From NCBI GenBank assembly GCA_003003925.1, contig PVWP01000002.1, positions 372,001 through 436,000 of the forward strand: a DNA stretch of 64,000 bases, in the 5' to 3' direction. Under the pieces are notes generated by a model that was not told the origin of the DNA, did no database searches, and was given only the letters and a program-made list of their open reading frames with translations. The stretch comes from Aphanothece cf. minutissima CCALA 015. Its GTDB lineage: Bacteria; Cyanobacteriota; Cyanobacteriia; PCC-6307; Cyanobiaceae. The translations under genes and the position numbers were made by a program. Of this stretch, positions 20,308 through 28,588 are shown in pieces (position 1 is the stretch's first letter; every line of letters starts with the position of its first letter).

Positions 20308-21855
20308 TCAGTTCTCGCGCCAGCGGCCCTGGCGCTGGTACTCGGCCAGCACCGGCCGGTGCAGGCGATTCGGCAGCACCCGCTCCCCCGGCGGCAGGGC
20401 CAGATCCCGGCTGAGGGGGAAGAGGCGCTCCAGCTGCCCCTGGTCGATCCAGCGGCCCTGGAACGGAAGCACGGCCGGAGACGGCCGCGGCGGGCCGCGG
20501 TGGGCCAGCACGAAACCCCAGGGCCCGAAGCTGGGCACATCCACGCCGTAGGGGCGGGTGGTCAGGTTCAGCTCGCCCAGGGTGGCCTGGATCGAGGCCA
20601 GCACCCTGGGGCTGAAGAACGGCGTCGAGGCCTGGGTGACCAGCAGGCCGTCGGGGGCGAGCCGGCCCAGCAGGCGCCCGTAGAAGGTGACGCTGTACAG
20701 GCGCGCCAGGGCCGGCGTGGACGGGTCGGGGAAATCGGCGATGATCACGTCGTAGGGGCCCCGCAGCTGACGCACCCGCTCGAAGGCGTCGCCGAACACC
20801 AGCCGCACCCGGCCGTCCTCCAGGCTGGCGCCGTTCAGCCGCCTCAGGAACGGCTGCTCCCGGGCCAGCCGCGCCATGGCGGGGTCGAGCTCCAGCAGAT
20901 CCACCTGCCGCACGGCCGGCCAGCGCAGCACCTCCCGCAGGGCCAGCCCATCGCCCGCCCCCAGCAGCAGCACGCGAACCGGCCGGCCGTGCCAGGCCAT
21001 CGCCGGATGCACCAGGGCCTCGTGGTAGCGGTACTCGTCGAGGCTGGAGAACTGCAGCTGGCCGTCGAGGAACAGGCGCAGGTCGTCGCGGCGGCGGGTG
21101 AGCACGATGCGCTGGTGGCGGCTCTGGAGACGGCTCACCACCGGATCCTCGTAAAGGCCGTCCTCGATCCGATCGCCGAGGGGGACCAGTCCGAGGCCCG
21201 CCAGGGCGACCACGGGAACGGCGAGGGCGATCGAGCGGCGCCAGAGCCTCCCCACCGGGAACACAGCGGCGATCACCACGCAGCTGACCAGGGGCATCAG
21301 GGCCAGCCAGCCGGCGGTGGGCAGCAACCCCAGCCAGGGGAGCAGCACCAGGGGAAACAGCAGGGCCCCCACCAGGGCGCCCAGGTAATCGAGGGCCAGC
21401 ACCCGGGCCAGGGCGACCCGCAGCTGCTGGCCGCACTCCAGCAGCCGGGTCAGCAGCGGCACCTCCATGCCGCCGAGCGCCCCCACCAGCACGGTGAACA
21501 CCACCAGGCCCAGCCACACCGGCCCCCCCAGCCGGAAGAGGGCGAACAGGCCCAGGGGCGCCAGCAGGCACAGGGGCGCCAGGGCCAGTTCGACGCCCAG
21601 GAACCACTGCAGCAGGGCCAGACCGGGATCGGGCCCGGCGGCCAGAAACTGGCTCAGCCAGGCGCCCAGGCCCATGGCGGCCAGGAAGGTGCCCACCACC
21701 ACGCCGGTGGCCAGGGCATGGTCGCCCAGCAGATAGCTGGCCTGGGTGACCAGCATCAGTTCCAGCACCAGGCTGACGCTGGAGGAGAGGGCCGCCGCCG
21801 CCAGCAACACACGCACCTGCAGGGGGCTCAGGGGCGGAAGGCTGCGGGCCGTCAC
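20308..21855 (-). CDS. Membrane-bound spermidine synthase-like protein
   Basis: A 515-residue fusion. About seven membrane helices fill the first 215 residues (LVLELMLVTQASYLLGD, GTFLAAMGLGAWLSQFLA and others). A soluble aminopropyltransferase-like domain follows, with DEYRYHEALVHPAM, LLLGAGDGLALREVL, LLELDPAMARLA and the catalytic-region IIADFPDPSTPALARLYS. It would move an aminopropyl or similar group from decarboxylated SAM to an unknown acceptor near the membrane. The GTG start at 21855 overlaps the preceding gene's stop as GTGA. Family knowledge: such membrane synthases often sit with DUF350 and DUF4178 genes. Confidence 0.85.
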   Translation of the reverse strand: MTARSLPPLSPLQVRVLLAAAALSSSVSLVLELMLVTQASYLLGDHALATGVVVGTFLAAMGLGAWLSQFLAAGPDPGLALLQWFLGVELALAPLCLLAPLGLFALFRLGGPVWLGLVVFTVLVGALGGMEVPLLTRLLECGQQLRVALARVLALDYLGALVGALLFPLVLLPWLGLLPTAGWLALMPLVSCVVIAAVFPVGRLWRRSIALAVPVVALAGLGLVPLGDRIEDGLYEDPVVSRLQSRHQRIVLTRRRDDLRLFLDGQLQFSSLDEYRYHEALVHPAMAWHGRPVRVLLLGAGDGLALREVLRWPAVRQVDLLELDPAMARLAREQPFLRRLNGASLEDGRVRLVFGDAFERVRQLRGPYDVIIADFPDPSTPALARLYSVTFYGRLLGRLAPDGLLVTQASTPFFSPRVLASIQATLGELNLTTRPYGVDVPSFGPWGFVLAHRGPPRPSPAVLPFQGRWIDQGQLERLFPLSRDLALPPGERVLPNRLHRPVLAEYQRQGRWREN

Positions 21856-22085
21856 TTGGCCGCGCCCGGCCCGCGCCCCTGGAACCCCGTCCAGTCCTGG
21901 CGGCGGGGCGTCGCCGTCACCCAGCGACCGGAGCGGTAGCTGCCGCCGTAGCGGACGCCGCTGGAGGCGGCGGGGGTGCCCTCCTGACCGAGGCGCCAGA
22001 GGCCGGGACGGGTGATGGCGGTCACGGTGCCGGCGGCGACCACCGTCACCGTCAGCAGCATCAGCAGCGCGCGCTCGTCGACCAT
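21852..22085 (-). CDS. Small single-span membrane protein of the spermidine-synthase cluster
   Basis: A 77-residue protein: one N-terminal membrane helix (ALLMLLTVTVVAAGTVTAI), then a Gly/Arg/Ser-rich tail containing RYGGSYRSGRW and ending in FQGRGPGAAK. No family is recognised. It starts 1 nt after the stop of the upstream gene (TGAGATG) and overlaps the synthase by 4 nt, so it is translated within the operon. Its position and size recall other small membrane partners of DUF350/spermidine-synthase clusters, but this is inference. Confidence 0.65.
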   Translation of the reverse strand: MVDERALLMLLTVTVVAAGTVTAITRPGLWRLGQEGTPAASSGVRYGGSYRSGRWVTATPRRQDWTGFQGRGPGAAK

Positions 22086-22086
22086 C

Positions 22087-23121
22087 TCAGCGGCCCTCCA
22101 TCGCCCCGTCCAGGGACAGCACCGGGACCGGTCGGGCCGTCCGCAGCCCGTCCTCCACGGTGAGCCGCAGCCACTCGAGCTCCCAGAGGTCACCGTCGGA
22201 GCGGAAGCTTTCGGGCAGCTGCACGCGGAAGCGGTGGCTGCCCGGCTCCGGCAGGTGCAGATGCATCACCTGGCGGGCGGACAGCCAATGGTCCCCATCG
22301 CTGGAGCGATGGGCCACGGCCAGCGTCTGCCGGTGCCGGAGGCGGGGGCGTCCGAGGGCGTCGCACACCTGCAGCTCCAGGGTGGTGGTGGCCGCCGGCT
22401 GGCCCAGGGGGGGATCGTCATCGGGCAGCTCCCAGCGGGCCTCCACCCCCACCCGCACCAGACCGGAGCCACCGGCGTCACAGCGGATCGCGCTGACGCC
22501 GTCACCGCTGCGCCGCACCCAGCGGCCCCGGCCGATGCCGTAGCAGGCCCTCAGCAGCACCAGCGCCGTCGCCAGCGTGACCACGGCGGTGAACAGGAGC
22601 AGGGGGGCGTCGACGCTGTGGTTGCGGACGCTGCCGCGCACCACCACAGGCTGCGGCAGGGGGCGACCCGCCTCATCGAGCAGATCCTGCAGCTGCACCG
22701 CCAGCTGGAAGCGTCCGTTTCGGTCGGGGCGCAGGTCCAGCGCCACGCCCGCGTCGCCCTCCTCCCAGGTGCCGCTCTCCCCGTCCTCCGCCCAGGTGCC
22801 GCTGGCCCGCCAGCCGTCTTTGGTGAGAGCAAGCACGGTGCGGCCGCTGGCGTCGAGCAGGGCGACATCCAGCTCGATGCTGCTGTTGGGGGGGATCTCG
22901 GCCGCCAACGTCAGCTGCGGGCTGCCCAGCCAGCCGTCCCGCAGCTCGAAGGGGGCACTGAGCACCCGCTGGCCCTCCGGCACCACCATCACCAGCCGCC
23001 GGGGCCACTCCAGCGCCGAGAGGGCCAGCACCAGCAGGGGCAGCAGCGGCAGCACCAGGCTGGCCAGCGGCCAGAGCAGCAGCGCCGGATCCCGCTGTCT
23101 GCCCGGGGAGGACGTCCCCAT
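22087..23121 (-). CDS. Two-span membrane protein with beta-rich domains, spermidine-synthase cluster
   Basis: A 344-residue protein of unknown function. A first membrane segment lies at about residues 14-36 (LLLWPLASLVLPLLPLLVLAL), an extracytoplasmic beta-rich region at about 45-170 (SSIELDVALLDASGRTVLAL, GRFQLAVQLQDL), a second helix at about 174-192 (LLLFTAVVTLATALVLL), and a second beta-rich region at 210-340. The paired domains look like sensor or carbohydrate-binding modules. It is the first gene of the minus-strand cluster. A 54-nt gap separates it from the divergent DUF350 gene. Confidence 0.7.
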   Translation of the reverse strand: MGTSSPGRQRDPALLLWPLASLVLPLLPLLVLALSALEWPRRLVMVVPEGQRVLSAPFELRDGWLGSPQLTLAAEIPPNSSIELDVALLDASGRTVLALTKDGWRASGTWAEDGESGTWEEGDAGVALDLRPDRNGRFQLAVQLQDLLDEAGRPLPQPVVVRGSVRNHSVDAPLLLFTAVVTLATALVLLRACYGIGRGRWVRRSGDGVSAIRCDAGGSGLVRVGVEARWELPDDDPPLGQPAATTTLELQVCDALGRPRLRHRQTLAVAHRSSDGDHWLSARQVMHLHLPEPGSHRFRVQLPESFRSDGDLWELEWLRLTVEDGLRTARPVPVLSLDGAMEGR

Positions 23122-23175
23122 CAGCGGGCGGCCTCCGGGCAGTCCCTACGGTGGGTCCGGCTTCGTGACGCGGGG

Positions 23176-23385
23176 ATGGTCAAACCACTGCTCCAGATGC
23201 TGCTGATGGTCGGCTGGACCTTTCTGGGCATCATCCTCATCTATGTCGGGCTGCTGCTCTTCGATCGCCTCTCCCCGATCGATTACCGGGCCGAGATCCG
23301 CCGGGGCAACATCGCCGCCGGGGTGGTGCTGGGGGCCGTGATCCTGGCCATCGCCGCCGTGGTGGTGGCGGTGCTCTCCACCTGA
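23176..23385 (+). CDS. DUF350 small membrane protein
   Basis: A 69-residue protein with two membrane helices (MLLMVGWTFLGIILIYVGLL and GVVLGAVILAIAAVVVAVL) joined by DRLSPIDYRAEIRRGNIAA, which is the DUF350 signature. It is divergent from the spermidine-synthase cluster and only 22 nt before the Lhr-like helicase gene on the same strand. DUF350 proteins elsewhere occur with PspA-like, DUF4178 and spermidine-synthase genes, so it likely belongs functionally to the opposite-strand cluster. Confidence 0.8.
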   Translation: MVKPLLQMLLMVGWTFLGIILIYVGLLLFDRLSPIDYRAEIRRGNIAAGVVLGAVILAIAAVVVAVLST

Positions 23386-23407
23386 GCCGTTCCCGCCCCG
23401 CCCCCCC

Positions 23408-25918
23408 TTGACCCCTTCCCCCGCGGCGGCGCTGCGGCCGATCGAAGCCTGGTTCCGTGCCCGCGGCTGGCGGCCGATGCCGTTCCAGCGCCAGTGCTGG
23501 CGCGCCTACCTGGAGGGGGCCAGCGGCCTGATCCAGGTGCCCACCGGCTCCGGCAAGACCTACGCCGCCGTGATGGGACCGATCGCGGCGATGCTGGCCG
23601 AGAACGGTGGCGCAGGACCGGACGCGGGCCTGCGGCTGCTGGTGCTGACGCCCCTGCGGGCCCTGAGCCGGGATCTGCTGCTGGCGATCCGGGAGCCGAT
23701 CGAGGCCATGGGCTGGCCGCTGCGGGTGGGGCTGCGCAACGGCGACACCAGCAGCCATGAGCGGGGCAAGCAGCTCAAGGCCCCGCCCCAGATCCTGATC
23801 ACCACGCCCGAATCCCTCTCCCTGCTGCTGGCCGGCCCCCGGGCCCAGGCCCTGTTCGCCGATCTGGAGGCGGTGGTGATCGACGAGTGGCACGAGCTGA
23901 TGGGCAGCAAGCGCGGCTCCCAGACCGAGCTCTGCCTGAGCTGGCTGCGCAGCCGGCGGCCGGCCCTGCGCACCTGGGCGATCAGCGCCACCATCGGCAA
24001 TCTGGAGGAGGCGGCCCGGACCGCGGTGGGGGTGGACGGCGAGCCGCGGATCATCACCGCCCGCATCCGGCGGGATACGCAGATCCGCAGCCTGCTGCCC
24101 GACACCATCGATGGCTTCCCCTGGGCCGGCCACCTGGGGCTGCGCATGTACGAGGAGCTGGTGGCCGCCCTCGACCCAGCCGTCTCCACCCTGCTGTTCA
24201 CCAACACCCGCAACCAGGCCGAACGCTGGCACCAGTGCCTGCGCTTCGCCTGCCCGGAGATGGAGGGGGCCCTGGCCCTGCACCACAGCGCCATCGACCG
24301 GGCCGAGCGGGAGGCCATCGAGGCGGGGGTGAAGGCCGCCGCGATCCGCTGGGTGGTGTGCACCAGCTCCCTGGATCTGGGGGTCGATTTCCAGCCGGTG
24401 GAACGGGTGGTGCAGATCGGCAGCGCCAAGAATCTGGCGCGGCTGCTGCAGCGGGCGGGCCGCTCGGCCCACCAGCCCGGGGGCACGGCCCAGGTGCTGT
24501 TCATGCCGACCAACGCCCTGGAGCTGCTGGAGGTGTCGGCGATGCGCCGGGGACTGGGGGAGGGGCTGGTGGAGCACCGCCGCCCGCCCCAGGAGCCCCT
24601 CGATGTGCTGCTCCAGCACCTGGTGAGCCTGGCCTGCGGTCCGGGCTTTGAGCCCGAGGCCACCCTCGTCGCCGTGCGCCGCACCTGGAGCTACCGCCAG
24701 CTGGAGCGCAGCCGCTGGGACTGGTGCCTGCGCTTCCTGGAGGAGGGGGGCGACTGCCTGGGGGCCTACCCGCGCTACCGCAAGCTGGAGCGGGAGCCGG
24801 CCGCGCCCGCCCCGGCCGGCTCCTGGCGCTACGTGGTGCGTGAACCGGCCGTCGCCCGTCTGCACCGGCTCAACATCGGCACGATCAGCGCCGATCGGGC
24901 CGTGACGGTGCGCTTCGTGCGGGGCGCCGTCCTGGGCCATGTGGAGGAAGCCTTCGTCGGCCGGCTCAAGCCGGGGGACGTCTTCTTCTTCGCGGGCCGC
25001 CAGCTGGAGTTCGTGCGCCTGAGGGAGATGACGGCGATGGTCAAGGCCACCACGCGTCGCAGCGCCACGGTGCCCGCCTGGGGCGGGGGCCAGATGGCCC
25101 TCTCCGACCTGCTCAGCGCCCATCTGCGCCGGGAGGTCGACCGCTGCGCCCGCGCCCTTGACGGCGAGGCGGGGTTCTGCCTCGACACCGCCGAGCTGCA
25201 GGCCCTGGAACCCCTGCTGGAGCGCCAGGTGCAGCTCTCCGCCCTGCCCCGGACCCACCAGTTTCTGGTGGAGCTGTGCCACACCCGGGAGGGCAGCCAT
25301 CTCTACGCCTATCCCTTCGAGGGCCGCTTCGTGCATGAGGGCCTCGGCTTCCTGTGGTCGTGGCGACTGGCCCGGCACCATCCAGGCACCTTCACGGTGT
25401 CGGTGAACGACTACGGCTTCGAGCTGCTCGCCCCCCGCGGCTACCCCTTCGAGGAGCTGCTCGCACAGCACGCCGAGAGCCTGCTGGATCCCACCGGCCT
25501 GCTGGAGGACCTGGAGCGGGCCGTGAACCTCTCGGAGCTCTGCCGTCGCCGCTTCCGCTCCATCGCCCAGGTGAGCGGCCTGGTGCTGAACGGCTACCCC
25601 GGCCAGGCCCGGTCCGGCGGCCAGCTGCAGATCAGCGCCGCCCTGCTCTTCGATGTCTTCCAGCGCCATGAGCCCGGCAATCTGCTGCTGGCCCAGGCCC
25701 GCGGCGAGGTGCTGGAGGACCAGCTCGACCTGGGTCGGCTGATCGGCACCCTGGAGCGGCTACAGGCGAGCGAGTGGCTGGAGCGGTATCCACCCCGACC
25801 GGGGCCCATGGCCTTCCCCCTGCTGGCGGAGCGGCTCAACAACCGCATGAGCAACGAGTCGCTGCTGGAGCGCCTGGAGCGCCTGCGCCAGCAGGCCACC
25901 CGGGCCGAGGGCCGCTGA
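23408..25918 (+). CDS. Ligase-associated Lhr-like DEXH-box helicase
   Basis: An 836-residue superfamily 2 helicase. Walker A is PTGSGKT (Lys50), followed by LTPLRALSRDL, the Walker B box DEWH (159-162), WAISATIGN, SSLDLGVDFQPV and LQRAGRSAH. The C-terminal half has the Lhr-type winged-helix and beta-barrel regions (VRFVRGAVLGHVEEAF, LHPGTF-like FTVSVNDYGFELL). It matches the helicase that accompanies the repair ligase and beta-CASP exonuclease (TIGR04121-like). The start is a TTG at 23408; conserved sequence begins about 10 residues in. The other two set members lie upstream at 12439 and 17930. Confidence 0.9.
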   Translation: MTPSPAAALRPIEAWFRARGWRPMPFQRQCWRAYLEGASGLIQVPTGSGKTYAAVMGPIAAMLAENGGAGPDAGLRLLVLTPLRALSRDLLLAIREPIEAMGWPLRVGLRNGDTSSHERGKQLKAPPQILITTPESLSLLLAGPRAQALFADLEAVVIDEWHELMGSKRGSQTELCLSWLRSRRPALRTWAISATIGNLEEAARTAVGVDGEPRIITARIRRDTQIRSLLPDTIDGFPWAGHLGLRMYEELVAALDPAVSTLLFTNTRNQAERWHQCLRFACPEMEGALALHHSAIDRAEREAIEAGVKAAAIRWVVCTSSLDLGVDFQPVERVVQIGSAKNLARLLQRAGRSAHQPGGTAQVLFMPTNALELLEVSAMRRGLGEGLVEHRRPPQEPLDVLLQHLVSLACGPGFEPEATLVAVRRTWSYRQLERSRWDWCLRFLEEGGDCLGAYPRYRKLEREPAAPAPAGSWRYVVREPAVARLHRLNIGTISADRAVTVRFVRGAVLGHVEEAFVGRLKPGDVFFFAGRQLEFVRLREMTAMVKATTRRSATVPAWGGGQMALSDLLSAHLRREVDRCARALDGEAGFCLDTAELQALEPLLERQVQLSALPRTHQFLVELCHTREGSHLYAYPFEGRFVHEGLGFLWSWRLARHHPGTFTVSVNDYGFELLAPRGYPFEELLAQHAESLLDPTGLLEDLERAVNLSELCRRRFRSIAQVSGLVLNGYPGQARSGGQLQISAALLFDVFQRHEPGNLLLAQARGEVLEDQLDLGRLIGTLERLQASEWLERYPPRPGPMAFPLLAERLNNRMSNESLLERLERLRQQATRAEGR

Positions 25919-25953
25919 GAGCCCGGCGGGGGTGCAGGGCAGGGAAGGAAGAA

Positions 25954-26038
25954 CGGAGGGGGTGGGATTCGAACCCACGGAATCTTGCGATTCGCCGGTT
26001 TTCAAGACCGGAGCCATCAACCACTCGACCACCCCTCC
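25954..26038 (-). tRNA. tRNA-Ser(UGA)
   Basis: On the minus strand an 85-nt cloverleaf starts GGAGGGG at 26038 and ends CCCCTCC plus discriminator G at 25954. The anticodon stem CCGGT/ACCGG encloses a loop with TGA at 26004-26002. A long variable arm (gaatc/gattc pairing) and a T-arm with GGTTCGAATCC identify a class II tRNA, serine type. The CCA end is not encoded. It stands alone between the helicase and the pentapeptide-repeat gene. Confidence 0.95.
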
Positions 26039-26098
26039 TGGATGGGCGGCCCGACGCGCATGCCGGAGCCACGCCATGGTCCCATGCAGGGGCGGCCC

Positions 26099-27280
26099 CT
26101 ACAGCCGGCTGGGCAGCCCCTTGCAGCCGCCGGGGATGGTCTGGCGGGAGCGGGGCCCGCTCCAGGCCGCCAGGTAGGTCCGGCTGGCGGGATCCAGCTG
26201 GCGCACCCCCGAGAGGTTGACGTTCTCCACGAGGGCACCGGTGCCGGCACCGCCGGCGTGGTCCGGCGGCTGCTGGGGCTGGGGCGGGGTGGCCTCCAGG
26301 GCTTCGCCGTAGAAGAAACGGGTGTCCTGCAGGTTGGCCCCCTGCAAGTTGGCGCCGGCCAGGTTGACGCCCGAGAGGTTCGCTTCGGCCAGATCGGCGC
26401 CGGAGAGGTCGGCCCCGGAGAGATCGGCACCGTTGAAGTCGATGGCCCGCAGGTCGGTGCCGGCGAGGTCGGCTCCCCGCAGCATGCTCTGCAGGCGGAT
26501 CACCGGGACGCCCCGCTGCCGGTCCTCCTCGTAGCTGCCCTCCCCATCAAGGATGGCCCGCCCCAGCCGCTGGTCGCGGCGCAGGGGCGTCAGCAGCCGG
26601 GCGTGGGAGAGAAACCGCAGGATCCGGGCCTTGCCGTCGCCGTCGATGCTGCTGAGCACGGCGGCCAGACGGCCCTCCGCCAGCATCCGCTCCAGGGGCC
26701 AGTCCTCCAGCAATCCCTCCTCGTCGCTGATCAGCTCGGAGATGCCGTGGATGAAGCTGTCGATGGTCTGGGCCTGGGTGATGCGGTTCTGCTGGGTGGT
26801 GAGCCGCTGGTCCACCATCACCTGGCGCCAGGCGATCATCAGGGCCACCAGGGCCACGAGGATCTGGCCGATCGCCCCGATCACCCCTTCCCCGAAAGCG
26901 CCGATCGCCTCCCAGTCGCCGTTGCGATAGATCGCCAGCAGCGGGTCAAGCCAGCCCAGGGCCAGGGGGATCGACAGCAGGGCGAGCACCAGGGACAGCA
27001 GCGCCAGCAGGCGAACCGTGGGGGGGTCCTCCAGGTGGCGGGCCAGGAGCTGCCAGAGGGGCGGCAGCAACTGCCGCAGGGCCAGGGCGACGACCAGCAG
27101 GGCCGCCGGCAGCGCCAGCCAGGCCAGTCCCAGGATGAGGGCCGCCTGGAGCACCAGGAGCGTGAGCAGCAGCTGCAGGCCGGCCCCATGGCGCAGGCGG
27201 GTCCAGGCCCCACCCGAGCGCAGGGCGGGGGGCGGGCCGGAGGCGGCTGAGAGCGGACGGTCGTCCGGCTTCGTGCTCAT
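26099..27280 (-). CDS. Pentapeptide-repeat membrane protein
   Basis: A 393-residue protein. Residues about 35-150 carry three to four membrane helices (LLLTLLVLQAALILGLAWL, LLALLSLVLALLSIPLAL, AIGQILVALVALMIAW). A linker follows, then about ten pentapeptide repeats at 270-325 (ADLSG, ADLAE, ANLSG, VNLAG, ANLQG), which fold as a right-handed beta helix. The role is unknown; in cyanobacteria such proteins are often membrane-linked scaffolds. Its ATG overlaps the antiporter stop as ATGA, with the antiporter lying downstream in the same direction, so expression is coupled. Confidence 0.85.
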   Translation of the reverse strand: MSTKPDDRPLSAASGPPPALRSGGAWTRLRHGAGLQLLLTLLVLQAALILGLAWLALPAALLVVALALRQLLPPLWQLLARHLEDPPTVRLLALLSLVLALLSIPLALGWLDPLLAIYRNGDWEAIGAFGEGVIGAIGQILVALVALMIAWRQVMVDQRLTTQQNRITQAQTIDSFIHGISELISDEEGLLEDWPLERMLAEGRLAAVLSSIDGDGKARILRFLSHARLLTPLRRDQRLGRAILDGEGSYEEDRQRGVPVIRLQSMLRGADLAGTDLRAIDFNGADLSGADLSGADLAEANLSGVNLAGANLQGANLQDTRFFYGEALEATPPQPQQPPDHAGGAGTGALVENVNLSGVRQLDPASRTYLAAWSGPRSRQTIPGGCKGLPSRL

Positions 27281-28413
27281 GGGACGGGGCTGCCCTGGAA
27301 GAAGAAGCCGGCCGCCAGGATGGCGTAGGCCGCCAGCAGCAGCACCCCCTCCAGCCAGTCCGAACGTCCGTCGAGGCTGACCAGGTTGCTCACCAGGACC
27401 GCGGTCGCCACCGCCACCACCTCATAGACGTTGAAGCTGAGATCGAGGGGGTGGCCGAGCAGCGGGGCCACCAGCAGCAGCACCGGCACCACCAGCAGTC
27501 CCACCAGCAGGGTGGAACCCAGGGCCACCGACACCGCCAGGTCCATCTTGTCCTTGCGGGCCATGCTCACCGCCGTGAGGTACTCGGCGGCGCCGCCCAG
27601 CAGGGGCAGCAGCACCACACCGGTGAACAGGGCCGAGAGGCCGAGGGACTCGGTGACGGTTTCCACCACACCGACGAACAGCTCGGAGGCGTAGGCCAGG
27701 CCGACGGTGGCCGCCAGCAGCACGGCGACCCAGGGGAGCAGGGGCGGCTTGGTGGCGCCGCCATCGCCGTGGCTCCCCTCGCCATCCACGCCCAGGTCAG
27801 CCTCCGCCACGGCGTAGAGGGTGCGGTGGGTCTTGAGGGAAAACAGCAGCGTCAGGCCGTAGACGGCCAGCAGCACCCAGGCCACGAACAGGGAGAAGGA
27901 CTCGGCGGCACCCGCGTCGAGGCCGCCGGCGCCGTTGCCCACCATGCCGCGCAGGCTGGGGATCAGGATCGCCAGCACGGCCAGGGTCATGGCGGAGCCG
28001 TTGACCCGGGCCACCACCGGCTGGAAGCGCTGCTCGCTGCGGCCGATCCCGCCGACCAGCATCGACAGGCCCAGGGCCAGCAGCAGGTTGGCCATCACCG
28101 TGCCCGTGATGCTCGCCTTGACGATGTCCACCAGGCCGGCCCGCAGGGCCGCCAGGGCGATGATCAGTTCGGTGGCGTTGCCGAAGAGGGCGTTGAGCAG
28201 GGCCCCGAGCGAGGGCCCGAGGGTGAGGGACAGCTCCTCGGTGGCGGTGCTGAGCAGGATCGCCAGCGGAATGATCGAGAGGATCGAGGTGACGAAGACG
28301 ATCCCGTCCCCCCAGTGGAGCCGATCCGCCGCCGCCGCCACCGGCAGCATCGCCAGCAGGCCGGTGGCGATGCGCAGGCGAGGGGGCATGTAGAGCGAAA
28401 GAGAGTGACCCAT
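27277..28413 (-). CDS. Calcium/proton exchanger (CAX family)
   Basis: A 378-residue, roughly 11-helix cation/H+ antiporter. The two inverted alpha repeats are visible: LGALLNALFGNATELIIAL and GGAAEYLTAVSMARKDKMD, each with the acidic residue that binds cation. A short acidic/His-containing loop (EADLGVDGEGSHGDGG) joins the halves. Expected role is export of Ca2+ at the cytoplasmic membrane. The ATG at 28413 was chosen; another at 28389 is possible, and the frame is open further up without homology. The pentapeptide-repeat gene overlaps its stop by 4 nt. Confidence 0.9.
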   Translation of the reverse strand: MGHSLSLYMPPRLRIATGLLAMLPVAAAADRLHWGDGIVFVTSILSIIPLAILLSTATEELSLTLGPSLGALLNALFGNATELIIALAALRAGLVDIVKASITGTVMANLLLALGLSMLVGGIGRSEQRFQPVVARVNGSAMTLAVLAILIPSLRGMVGNGAGGLDAGAAESFSLFVAWVLLAVYGLTLLFSLKTHRTLYAVAEADLGVDGEGSHGDGGATKPPLLPWVAVLLAATVGLAYASELFVGVVETVTESLGLSALFTGVVLLPLLGGAAEYLTAVSMARKDKMDLAVSVALGSTLLVGLLVVPVLLLVAPLLGHPLDLSFNVYEVVAVATAVLVSNLVSLDGRSDWLEGVLLLAAYAILAAGFFFQGSPVP

Positions 28414-28588
28414 TGTGACCGACTGTTGATCGTCGGGGCCATGGCCACCAATGGTGGAATCACCACGCCATCGGGGTGGACCGGGGCCGGCCGGCGACGT
28501 CGGTGTGATCAGGAGGCGCGGGCGGGATGTTCGACTCAGAATGGCCGAAGCAGCATGCTCCTGATTGCCCGACACCCTGCAGGCCAGC

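Noticed and set aside
20066..21607. 513-residue minus-strand frame over the spermidine synthase gene
   Set aside because: Shadow frame dominated by Gly/Ala/Pro/Arg; the synthase frame carries all motifs.
26330..26480. Repeat-like array inside the pentapeptide gene considered as a CRISPR or tandem repeat locus
   Set aside because: The periodicity is 15 nt and encodes A(D/N)LxG pentapeptides; there are no spacer-repeat units.
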